Shown here: in pieces, positions 1-9,539 of the stretch | How the letters are laid out: each line of letters begins with the position of its first letter | Numbering within the stretch: position 1 is the stretch's first letter | Origin: Cerrena zonata | Taxonomy: Eukaryota > Basidiomycota > Agaricomycetes > Polyporales > Cerrenaceae | DNA: 64,000 bases | Direction of reading: 5' to 3' | NCBI GenBank assembly: GCA_038087015.1 | Contig: JASBNA010000029.1 | Span: forward strand, 310,001-374,000 | Position numbers and translations under genes: made by a program | The notes under the pieces: generated by a model | The model's database searches: none | Seen by the model: only the letters and a program-made list of their open reading frames with translations | What the model was told of the DNA's origin: nothing

Positions 1-611
1 TAGCATCAGACTCGGTCCGAAATGTACTTCCTCCTTGGATGTTCACACTTGCAATGAACACATGTTCGCCACATCCACAGCAATCAGCGATTGTTCGATC
101 CCCGCTGTTCTCTTTTTAGCATCTTAGCTCCAACCGTGCAATTCGAAAAGCTCTCAACTCGTCCAAGATAGTCAGACAATGCGATTCCGACAGCACTAGT
201 TGCGCTCAAATGTTTTGTTCAACGATCCCGAGGTCGATAGAGCCACTGATCTTTCGATGATAACAATGTTTCTTTCCCCGAAAGCGGCCTACCCATATAC
301 TTTGAGTCCAGGAAGCTCAAGTGGGTACCCGAGTCGTTGTCCGATTTCGCTTAGGACGCAACTGATGCAAATAGATACATATATGTATGTAACTTCGAAG
401 ATCGCCCCTCCGTCTTCCTGAACTCTCCCTAACCGTTGACAGTGGCACTTCTCTTCTTACTCCAAGGATATCGTCTCTGAACTGCGTTCCTCTCCAAGTG
501 AAGAGTGAGTCTTGATGATGATTTGTTGCTTTGTTGACCTTTTTACTGATGTGTTGAATCGACCACCTAGAGCGCCATCTCTAGGCCTCTCCACCTCGTT
601 ACGGACTCATC
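1..611. other. Intergenic / upstream region
   Basis: I see no gene I can support here. The stretch should contain the promoter and 5' leader of the BAH/PHD-like gene starting at 612. A short minus-strand frame over about 1-125 is open and could be an exon of a gene lying mostly to the left, but it has no start codon and I recognise no family in it. Confidence 0.4.
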
Positions 612-2353
612 ATGAACCCTTCGTCTAGTGGAAGTAACCTCCATAACAATGAGGATATCACAATGGGATCTCAATCTCAAGCTGGCCAGCAATCCGAAGG
701 AATTCCAAGAACCCATCAACCTACCTCGTCAAAGAAGAGGCGAGAGAAGGTGGTAGAGCTAACGGTAGAAGACTTACAGGTAGATGTAGCTGATGCTACT
801 ATCTCCATGGATGCGTTCAAAAATTTGACTTCCATCGACCTCGTGCAATTACCTATATTTGACACAGACCACAATCTTTACTATCATTATATATTCAGCA
901 GAGGAGACAAGTGAGTTTCATGACACACTGTTGTCCGTTGTATGTTAGCTTTACGAAGCATGCTCATAATACCTTGTGTAGTATCAAGGTCAACTCTGCC
1001 GATGATAAAACCGGTACCAATAATACATGGGTTTGCAAGATTTTCGATATACGAGCCGATACCGAAATGAAGCGCGTTTGGTTCTATATCGCTTGGTACT
1101 ATTCTACCAATGACATCATTAGATACATTGCGGGACGCTACCCTGAGAATGATGATGGCTCTCCTACAACCCCAATCAGTGTATATCATCAGTATCTTGT
1201 TGATCACTTACCTGCACAAACCACTTCGTTCGATAGGTTTCTGAGCAACCATACCGAATTGTTGTTAGCCAATGTGACGCAGGGTGAGGTTTTTCACACA
1301 ATTTTTTCTGTTCGTAACTAGTGCCACGGCTAATTTTGTGGCATTCCTATAGGCCATACTACCGTTTATAGGTATGAAGAATGTTCTGGGAGCTCACCAG
1401 AGTTTGAACCCGACGAGTACTATTCACGTGGAGATTTCAACGTTGAGAGCATGGAGATTACTGTGAGTATTTCTAATCACACTGCTCTGCCTTCATTGGC
1501 GTATTCCTCTGATGTATCATACACTTAAAAACGAAATTCCTTTTGTCTCGTCAAATTGCCATAGCCGAAGTGGACCGATTCTATGTGTAGACTATGTCAG
1601 GACAAAACCTATATCCCATTCCCAGTCTCTGAGAACAAGACCAATTCAGGAGACAAAGCACCAGATTCTGCGGCGCAACCCGATCCTCGAGAACCCTGGC
1701 GCTTCTGTCCCGGATGTGGTAAATGGTACCACCAACGGTGTCTTGAAGCAAAGTCCCTCGACATGGAAATAAATATGATAGTACCACCTTGCATCAGGCG
1801 ATTTGCTGCAGACACCCGTTCCTCGTCCCCTCCGAGTCACCCTGCTTTCGCACCGTACACGTACCCCGTACCTTCTCAAGGCGAATCGTCTTCGGTCACT
1901 GCGGAGGAAGGGAATCCTTGGGACGGTGTGCTCGAAAGACTGAAGCACTTGCCTCCTGGACTCGTGAAGATGGCGCAGCAACCTATTATTAAGTATCCTG
2001 GAGTCGATAGCAAGATGAGTGTGATGGGGAATCTGAAGGACGTGATGATCGCGAGACTAATTTGTGACCAAGAGTTGGAAGGAGGCGTCAACGGTTATGA
2101 ATCCGATGAGTATGAGGAAATGGAAGTGGAAATGGAAATAGAAATGGAAACGGAAGACAAACAGAGGGGGAAAAGCAAGAAGAAAGAAAAGGGGAAGGGA
2201 AAACAGAGAGCGGAGTCGTCCCCAAAACGGCGTGACACGACGAGGATTAATGCGAGTCCTTATGCACCTTATTGGGAACTGGAAAAGCTTTCCAAACACT
2301 TTCACGACGATGCTGTATCTGTATTATGCTCGCGCTGTAAGGCAGTAATCTGA
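612..2353 (+). CDS. BAH-domain protein with C-terminal PHD-like zinc finger
   Basis: A four-exon gene with introns near 911-981, 1285-1352 and 1471-1561. After a polar, basic N-terminus the second and third exons give a BAH-like fold (WVCKIFDIRAD, then VWFYIAWYYS, later a YRYEECSGSSPEF segment). The last exon has CRLC, then FCPGCGKWYHQRC (C-x2-C-x4-H-x2-C), and the protein ends in CSRCKAVI. This gives the paired-cysteine spacing of a PHD-type zinc finger with a long insertion rich in Glu and Lys. BAH plus PHD proteins read histone or DNA marks in the nucleus, so a chromatin-reader role is likely. The third exon only stays open if the acceptor near 1352 is used rather than the later one near 1372. 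The function is inferred from domain type; I cannot name an orthologue. Confidence 0.72.
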
Positions 2354-2722
2354 ACTTTTGAAGTGATGTTATACCTCCGTCTTTTTTACCAATTTCCTTA
2401 GGCATTCAAGTCAAGAAATACGCCGTTGTGTAGCACCATCCTCTCCCAAATGTAAAATAATATCCCTATTACCTCTACTCCCATAACAAGTGGATTGTAT
2501 ATCGTATATCTGCTTAGCTCAAGCCGTCAAAATCTAGGTTGCAACGAAGTTCAGGTCGTTGAACAAGTTGACATACCAAACTTGGCTTGACACTCATATA
2601 AACGCTCTCGGCAGACACCGGGAGCGGAAGAGCGTCACCCACTCACCGACCACGCATTTCAGCCTATTCATCATAAACAACTTTCTCTTCATCCTCCTCT
2701 CTAGACATATCTATAATCCAAA
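2354..2722. other. Intergenic region and QCR8 leader
   Basis: No coding potential that I can support. It holds the 3' end of the BAH gene and the promoter of the small QCR8 gene. Confidence 0.5.
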
Positions 2723-3312
2723 ATGAGGCCCACTGCTGCGAGAATGAGTGAGATGCCCGGACGTAAGTTTGCATACCAACTCACTGGAGGTAGAGCACTG
2801 ACCGTGACCGAACTGTAGCCAAGGTTTATGTGAGTACTGGCTATTGTCGAGACTTGATCTTTGCTCTCGAAATATAAGGGCGAAGACTATTATATTGAAA
2901 TGAGGACTAGTATGGCTTACATGTGCCCCTATGTAGAACCTATGGTGGGGTGATTCAGGCACCATGAGACAGAAGGGTATCATTCAATACAGTACGTTCC
3001 TTCTCAACATTAGAGTACCAAATTCTGCAACGTTCTTTGGCTCTTAGGTCTTGCACCCAATCGTCAACGCCCTGCGAAAAATCTCATCCGAAACTATCTG
3101 TTTAATGGTTTCCGTCGTCTTTCTTCTCAAGCCGTTTACTGGGTCATCCCGTTCGGTCTCGGTACGTTTGTGCTTACAGAGATCGAACTCGTCTGCAGGA
3201 ATGTTAACATACGGTGCTTCTAGGATACGGTACATATACTTGGGCGAAGAGCTATGACGCATGGCAGAACAGCAAGGCTGCTCATGTTGCCGGTCACGGT
3301 GCTGACCACTAA
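2723..3312 (+). CDS. QCR8: Cytochrome b-c1 complex subunit 8 (QCR8-type)
   Basis: Rebuilt from five exons: 2723-2762, 2819-2829, 2937-2991, 3048-3161 and 3224-3312. All junctions are GT..AG and keep one frame, giving about 102 residues ending at TAA 3310-3312. The product has the QCR8 pattern: a short N-terminus, NLWWGDSGTMRQKGIIQY, then LAPNRQRPAKNLIRNYLFNG, a single membrane span (YWVIPFGLGYGTYTWAKSY) and a short Ala/His-rich tail. QCR8 is the small ubiquinone-binding subunit of respiratory complex III in the inner mitochondrial membrane. Because the exons are tiny (one is 11 nt), the gene is easily missed by ORF scanning. Identification rests on the conserved motif order and length, which fit the family well. 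Confidence 0.88.
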
Positions 3313-3789
3313 GCGTTAGATATTGCAATACATTTATGAGCTTTTCATTCCAGCTTTCTTCCGTCGCCTCAGAATTGTGCATGTTGTGCCTAGGATAGTT
3401 TGAATTTGGTACTGCATACATCACTCTTTAGGGTACATATCATGTACTTTGCAAAGTTGTGCCTCGACGGCGGGAGAATCCGAGTCTTGACTGAACATAC
3501 ACTCAGAAAACCGCACTGTCTTGTCATCCGTCTTATGCATCATGAACTATATCGTAAACTAGTGCCTTACAGCTATAAAATCACGAATATATATCGAATC
3601 TAAGTATAGTACATACCGTGTGGCGAGCGGTTGCAGTAGGTCGCAGTATGCCGCCAGCGTCTATACAGAAACAACATCCACCCTAGCAATATACAGTACT
3701 ATACGTGTCAGCTAATTTCCATCACCTTGCAGAGGTATGTACTTCTCAAGTATGCGACTAAGACGACCATTCACATGGTAATCGTATAG
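3313..3789. other. Intergenic region with OST4 5' leader intron
   Basis: No protein-coding signal. A probable 5' UTR intron at about 3732-3789 starts GTATGT and ends TAG directly before the OST4 start codon. Confidence 0.45.
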
Positions 3790-3927
3790 ATGATCTCTCA
3801 TACAACACTTTACAACCTGGCCAACTCTCTTGGTGCTCTTGCCATGCTCGTGGTGGTTGCTTACCACTTCGTAGCCGTTAATGCTCGGGAATTGTCGAGG
3901 AACGAGAGCACTGTGCAGGCGTCATAA
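3790..3927 (+). CDS. OST4: Oligosaccharyltransferase subunit OST4
   Basis: A 45-residue ORF below the usual ORF cut-off. It begins MISHTTLYNLANSLG, continues with a single membrane helix (ALAMLVVVAYHFVAVN) and ends in a short polar tail. OST4 proteins are 36-45 residue type I mini-membrane proteins of the ER that stabilise the Stt3/Ost3 part of the N-glycosylation complex. The MIS/MIT start, the YH(Y/F)VAVN signature at the membrane exit and the length all match the family. The start codon directly follows a TAG splice acceptor, so translation probably begins just after a leader intron. Confidence 0.9.
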   Translation: MISHTTLYNLANSLGALAMLVVVAYHFVAVNARELSRNESTVQAS

Positions 3928-5142
3928 GGTGTGTACACTGGATCATTCACCCCATTTCTAACTCACGAAGCTTAAGAGATATATAGGGCAGTCTGGTACC
4001 CCCATCGTTGATAGAGGGGAATACATTCTTTCATCAACTAATGTATGACATGAAGTCCATTTGCGAGTGAGGAACCGGAATTTCAGCTACGATGTAGCAA
4101 CTATCTCGTAGCTCCTCAAATAACCACATCCTTCTTTTACGAAACCCACTGCGGGGCGTACAGAGGATTGACATCGGTTGTTCAATGATGCCGACAACTA
4201 TGCTTTCTATCACCATGCACATTGGGTGTTAAACTGGCAATATGACTCCGGATCCTTCCTCCCCGAATAACGAACGTCCGTTTCTTCCAGGTCAAATCAT
4301 GTGTTGATGCCACTGAAGAAATGACTCCACATCAAGTGGCGTCCAGTCCCCTTCTTTCTGTCATTTGGGCCGGTATTTCTGATACATGAGTCTAGAACAG
4401 CAGTCCTATGTATGTGCTGATATCGTCGCTAATGTCGACTTCAGATACCTCTAGACCCAGGTGTACTACTCAAGGACCAGATGAGCATAGCAATATCGGG
4501 AATATGATCTTCGGTATCTGAATGGCAAGATTTTTGTTTTGTACTCACTTACCTGAAGAGTTATTGAATTAACTCTCCCAAGGCACTATCAAGGTTATGT
4601 GGCTGACTGGCTCTGGGATGGTATCGGTGGTTGTGCGAAGACATTCTCATATTATGCATCACTTTGCAACCCTATGATCAGTGTAAAACAGTGCGATGGG
4701 TAGCTCCTGGTATTTTGGGAACGGCGTATACCTCTCTTCCTGAAGATTTTACGAACCTTCATCAGTCAACTCTGAGCTACTCGCCAATGGAGTACAGGGG
4801 AGGATTTGTTGTGGTACGATATCGATATCTTCTCTGCTACGCCACAAGGTTCTGATAGGTAGCGCTGCCTCAATAACTGCGACGTGAACAAAGCAATGGT
4901 CCTCGTTGCCGGCGACGAGTTGCTGAAAATGTACAACCACTATCACGCAATCTATAACCCTGTAAGGTTTCATGAACCGCTAGAGTGGTATAAAACTCGC
5001 GGCCTTGAAGCGTTCTATAAATCATCAGTCAGTATACTCATTCCTACAGTGCTAACCGAGAATTTTGTGTCTTCGTCGTATTGTAGGCTTATAATTACTA
5101 TTATATCACATGAATACAACTAACAGTTTCTCAGCCCTAAAT
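3928..5142. other. Intergenic region, no supported gene
   Basis: 1.2 kb with only short open frames. Frames at 4631-4855 and 4884-5123 are open but show no domain I trust. The right end should contain the promoter of the first decarboxylase-like gene; a possible splice acceptor (TTTCTCAG) lies just before its start. Confidence 0.4.
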
Positions 5143-6321
5143 ATGGCATTCTCCTCCAAGATCGTCGATACTCTTCGAGAGTTCCTTGCTCGTCCAGATA
5201 ACGAACAATTCTTAGCCGACTTCAAGGAGTCATTTCAGACTGCCTTAACCCTGGATATCCCCCAATTCAAGAAATATGGGATTCGAACCTTCGATGATTA
5301 CATCAACTACTATGAGTCCTACCTGACATGGATCCCCACGGAGAATAACGACGGAACATGCGTTTACAATCACATCTGTATGTTCTACGTTGTTCTCGAC
5401 CTAAACCCTGTCAGTACGTGGCAAACCCCTATCGTCCCGTCTGGCCCCTGGATGTGGCTCTCCCAATGGATCATCGATTATGCCCAGGAGATGGGGAAAT
5501 GGATGGATACCCCCGACTCCCTCACTCCCGCATCACTCCAAAGTTTCAGGGAGTCTCCCCCGTATTGCGTTGAGAATTACATCGAGCCCGATGGTGGCTG
5601 GAAGACCTTCAACGAATTCTTCGCTCGCGAGATCAAACCCGAGTTACGTCCCATCGACAGTCCGAAAGACGACCTCGTCATTGTTAGTCCCGCTGACTCC
5701 GCCTTTGATGGCTCATGGGACGTGGACGACAACTCTCTCACCAGCCTCAAGGGTATCCCCTGGAGTATCTCCCAGCTCTTGGCGGATACTCAATATGGGG
5801 AGCGTTTCACGGGTGGTAAATTCTGCCATTCATTCCTAGGTCCAACCGATTACCATCGTCAACACGCCCCCGTCCGTGGTACGGTGATTGAAGCTAAGAT
5901 CATTCCTGGTCTTTGCTATCTCGAAGTTGGAGTAGAACAAGATGAAACGGGAAAGGCTAAGCTGGTGATGAGGCGTAAGCTGGTAGCAGCTTCTCAAGAA
6001 GATACCATTCTTGGGGGTGAGTTGGTCGCCCCCGACTCCCCTGGGTATCAATTCCTTCAAGCCCGCGCTCTCATCCTCATCGACAATCCCACTATCGGCT
6101 TAGTCGCTGTCATGCCAATCGGCATGGCTCAGGTCTCTTCCGTTGTGCTTACCGTGAAGGAAGGAGATGTTATCGACAAGGGGCAGGAGATATCCTACTT
6201 CCAGCTCGGTGGCTCAGATTGCGTGATGGTCTTCCAGCAAAAGGCGAATGTGGAGTTCACTGCTGATTTGAATTGTCCTTACAAGGTCGGGAACCAAATT
6301 GCCAAAGCTACCGTCAATTAA
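5143..6321 (+). CDS. Phosphatidylserine decarboxylase-like (PsiD-type) pyruvoyl enzyme, copy 1
   Basis: An intronless gene of about 392 residues. I prefer the ATG at 5143 over 5110 because the product then starts at the same point as its paralogue at 7819 (SSKIVDTLREFLARP against SPTIVDTLREYLARP). The C-terminal half is the PSD fold: the region FNEFFAREIKPELRPI, the aspartate in SPADS, the histidine motif TDYHRQHAPVRG, and the FQLGGS self-cleavage site where the serine would become the pyruvoyl group. PSD-family enzymes are self-processing decarboxylases. Many mushroom members, such as PsiD, act on aromatic amino acids instead of phosphatidylserine. No mitochondrial targeting or C2 domain is visible, so a soluble amino-acid decarboxylase is more likely than a housekeeping PSD. 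The substrate is not readable from sequence. Confidence 0.88.
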   Translation: MAFSSKIVDTLREFLARPDNEQFLADFKESFQTALTLDIPQFKKYGIRTFDDYINYYESYLTWIPTENNDGTCVYNHICMFYVVLDLNPVSTWQTPIVPSGPWMWLSQWIIDYAQEMGKWMDTPDSLTPASLQSFRESPPYCVENYIEPDGGWKTFNEFFAREIKPELRPIDSPKDDLVIVSPADSAFDGSWDVDDNSLTSLKGIPWSISQLLADTQYGERFTGGKFCHSFLGPTDYHRQHAPVRGTVIEAKIIPGLCYLEVGVEQDETGKAKLVMRRKLVAASQEDTILGGELVAPDSPGYQFLQARALILIDNPTIGLVAVMPIGMAQVSSVVLTVKEGDVIDKGQEISYFQLGGSDCVMVFQQKANVEFTADLNCPYKVGNQIAKATVN

Positions 6322-7603
6322 TGTTACCTGGTGAGTTTCCTTCATATTTCGATTATACAAGCTCAAACGTATTTAAAATACCACTCACACAAGAATTTCT
6401 TCGTACTTTAACCTACCGGAAGTCTCGAAAAGATGCCTTTGAAATTGTACTATCCGTGTGCAAATTCCTATATATGGTCTTGTCTGACAAACCGATCAGC
6501 TGTAACACTACGTAACTTCGATACTCAAATTGAATGACTGTTTCCTTTCGAGTTCCTTTCATTGCCGAAGACTATTCACATCTCTTGTTCAAGTTCTCGT
6601 GAAATGTAACAAATGACTACGAGTTATAAGACCTGTTTATGCCGAAGACGTATCACCCGCTCAAATGACGTTTATTCTACCTCGGAGATCTGCATCGGAA
6701 ACCCCAGTCCCCGCTCTGGTCAAGGGAAATACCCACACGAAGAACGCCGTTAATCTCATCCCCTCATGGAACTTGAATGGAAGATGCGGTGTCTCCTGAC
6801 TTTATAAGGTAAAGTCGTACCATCATACTTGAAGTATGGCTATATGTCCATTGTGACCTAATATTAGTGTATGCGGGGGAGGTGTGAGGTGTCTATAGTT
6901 CGGTCACGTTTTCGGGGACAGCTGGATTGCGTCTCTAAAGGCAATCCTTGCGCCGATCGTAGATGAACGCTCCGATCAAGATCAGTCGCAGAGGGATTTA
7001 TGCCGTCCAAATCCGGTCCAAACACTATATATGTTCTCAATCATTCTGGACACCTATTTCTGCTCCTTACGTCGGCAGACATGGATAAAAATATCTATCA
7101 CACGTCAACTATTTATTTTATCATATTAATTCTACTACGTGGTCTCTCCTTCGTCTTCTACACTAATGTACTCATTTTCTCAGGAGAGTCGAGAGGCTTT
7201 GCCATGCCAGCGAGGTGCCCCTATTGCTGTGGGTTGAGCCACATAACTACATCAATAACAGACAATACCCATTATTTAGCCCTTGACATCCGCCCTGAAT
7301 GCTGGATGACGTTAACAAACACAAAGGAGAGAGCAAGACGGTAGCTAGGAACTCCCGACATATTCTAGATTGTACCTAGAGCCGAATAAGAAAGCAGGTA
7401 TGCCGTGCCCGCCCTGTTTTTTCCTCGCCAATAGAGCTCTTATTATGCATTTAGTACATCTACCAACTTCTATGCATCAAACCTCTCAAGCGATGTTACT
7501 TTTGCGGCGTGCACATTGTGGTCATGTCGGGGATCCCCTTGTACTTTGTTTTTAGGGGTTCAATATTTCAATATAGAGAAACGGTGACATGCCCACAGCT
7601 AGG
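6322..7603. other. Spacer between the two decarboxylase-like genes
   Basis: No supported gene. A 114-codon frame at 7000-7344 has no recognisable domain and no paralogue near it. Confidence 0.4.
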
Positions 7604-7713
7604 TATATAAGGCTGGACGCTACTCCTCTCCAGACCAACAGTTTGCGAATACTCCAACTGTATGCACACCTATTCCTCTCTGTCAATATAAGGACTGACG
7701 TCGATATTTCCAG
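7604..7713 (+). promoter_or_regulatory. TATA box and leader intron of decarboxylase-like copy 2
   Basis: TATATAA lies at 7604-7610. About 50 bp further on, a probable 5' UTR intron (about 7660-7713, GTATGC...TTTCCAG) precedes the coding start at 7819. A clear TATA box suggests strongly regulated rather than housekeeping expression. Confidence 0.45.
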
Positions 7714-7818
7714 GTTACAAGCCCTAGAACTAATTGTTGATCTCTACTCCATTTCGTGAGCAGCCCTTGCTTGCCCCATTTGTAACCGACTCACTCATCG
7801 CTCGTAGTCTTCACCATC

Positions 7819-9021
7819 ATGTCGACCTCGCCTACGATTGTTGATACCCTCCGCGAATACCTCGCTCGTCCCGAGAATGAAGTCTTCCTCCAAGACTTCA
7901 AGCAAGCATTCAAAGACGCTAAGGCATACGACATCCCCCAGTTTGAGGAATACGGGATCCATACTTTTGATGATTACCTCGCTTATTTAGACACTTACCT
8001 GACCTGGCTTCCCACCGAGAACAGAGATGGGAAGAGTGTTTATTATCACATTTGCATGTTCTATTTTGTCATCGACCAACCCCCCTTCAGCCAATACCAG
8101 ACTCCCATTGTACCGTCCGGCCCCTGGACGTGGCTCTCTCAATGGATTATTGACTACGCTCGTGAGGTCGGGAAGTTTATGGACTCCGAGGATTCTTTCA
8201 GCCCCGCTGCACTCAAGACTTTCGAGAACGCACCAAGCTACCGTATGCAAGACTACATCGAGCCTCCTAATGGGTGGAAGACATTCAACGAATTCTTCGC
8301 TCGCCATATTAAACCGGACCTCCGACCCATCGCTAGCCCTGAGAACGATCTCGTCATTGTCAGCCCTGCCGACTCCGTCTTTGACGGATCGTGGGAGGTC
8401 AATGAGAGCTCCTTTACTAGCTTCAAGGATGTTCCTTGGAGCATTTCCCAACTTCTGGAGGATACTAAATTTGGTGAACGTTTTAAGGGAGGTGTCTTCA
8501 GTCACGCCTTCCTCGCTCCCAACGATTACCACCGCCAGCACGCACCCGTTCGCGGTAAGGTTTTGGAGGCTAGAGTAATTCCCGGTCTCTGCTACCTCGA
8601 AGTCGTAGTGAAGGAGCATGAGGGCAGGCGACCCACGTTGGGTATGAAGCGCAAGCTGCAACACCATCCTGCTCACGTTGCTGCCTTGAAGAATGCCGAC
8701 CCGTCCATCCTGGACGATTTGGACGCACCTGACTCACCAGGATACCAATTCCTTCAGGCTCGAGGTCTTATCATCATCGATAACCCCACGATTGGCCTGG
8801 TTGCCGTCCTACCTATCGGTATGGCTCAGGTCTCCTCTGTCGTGCTTAGCGTGAAGGAGGGTGATGTTGTCGTGAAGGGACAGGAGATCTCTTACTTCCA
8901 GCTTGGTGGTTCTGATTGTGTCATGGTTTTTGAGAAGAAGGCCAATGTGGACTTCACCGCTGATCTTCACGTTCATTACAACTTCGGCCAACAAGTTGCA
9001 AAGGCCCAAATGAAGCATTAA
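7819..9021 (+). CDS. Phosphatidylserine decarboxylase-like (PsiD-type) pyruvoyl enzyme, copy 2
   Basis: An intronless gene of 400 residues in tandem with the gene at 5143. By eye about two thirds of residues are identical between the two. It keeps every catalytic element: SPADS (Asp), NDYHRQHAPVRG (His) and FQLGGSDC (self-cleavage Ser). The N-terminal half (HICMFYFVIDQPPFSQYQTP, then PSGPWTWLSQWIIDYAREVG) is shared by both copies and belongs to the fungal PsiD-like branch. The main difference is a small insertion around residues 275-300. Tandem duplication with both active sites intact suggests divergence of substrate or expression. No biosynthetic partners (methyltransferase, P450, kinase) lie beside them except a GMC oxidase 6.5 kb downstream, so I do not claim a cluster. 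Confidence 0.88.
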   Translation: MSTSPTIVDTLREYLARPENEVFLQDFKQAFKDAKAYDIPQFEEYGIHTFDDYLAYLDTYLTWLPTENRDGKSVYYHICMFYFVIDQPPFSQYQTPIVPSGPWTWLSQWIIDYAREVGKFMDSEDSFSPAALKTFENAPSYRMQDYIEPPNGWKTFNEFFARHIKPDLRPIASPENDLVIVSPADSVFDGSWEVNESSFTSFKDVPWSISQLLEDTKFGERFKGGVFSHAFLAPNDYHRQHAPVRGKVLEARVIPGLCYLEVVVKEHEGRRPTLGMKRKLQHHPAHVAALKNADPSILDDLDAPDSPGYQFLQARGLIIIDNPTIGLVAVLPIGMAQVSSVVLSVKEGDVVVKGQEISYFQLGGSDCVMVFEKKANVDFTADLHVHYNFGQQVAKAQMKH

Positions 9022-9539
9022 ACGGTGGGTGTTTTCGATCTCAGACCTTGGTTCTATGCTGATCATTTGTGGTTTGACTCAGGATATTGACATAAAGACC
9101 ACACTAACTTCCAATTCCTTCGCAAGATTTTTGTATATGGAATATATGTAACATTAGATATATCTTGGATCTGAATCAACCAATGCTATGATATTTGCCG
9201 CAACTTCGCTCGTTTTACCACATTTTGCGAAAGGAGCTATGAGGATATTTATTTATGAATACCTGAGTTTTATTAGCTTAACTCTCTTCTGTGTGTTGTT
9301 TGTTTTGCCTCCAGTGAGATAGCATGTTCATCTCTGATTAAGCACCAGCGTGTCGATTAATGCAACTACCCGCACATGAACTACCAAAGATAGGATTCCG
9401 ATCACTGTCTGGGCGTCCAATATGATGTACCGATCGGGTGAGGTCACAGTGGCAAGCATAACACTTTCCGTATACTGTTATTAATTACCGACTGCATTCG
9501 ACCACATCTTGTGATAGACTGTCTTACGATATCGATGGC
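9022..9539. other. Intergenic region
   Basis: No coding signal. It holds the 3' end of the decarboxylase-like gene and the VPS15 promoter. Confidence 0.45.

Noticed and set aside
4631..5123. Open frames with a kinase-like phrase (VRWVAPG) and a second frame rich in His/Tyr
   Set aside because: Only one short match to a kinase activation loop, with no other kinase motif and no splice structure; too weak to call even a relic.
7000..7344. 114-codon plus-strand frame between the decarboxylase-like genes
   Set aside because: No domain, odd composition and no paralogue; probably chance.
7987..8676. 229-codon minus-strand frame
   Set aside because: Antisense shadow of the decarboxylase-like gene, whose plus-strand product has all catalytic motifs.
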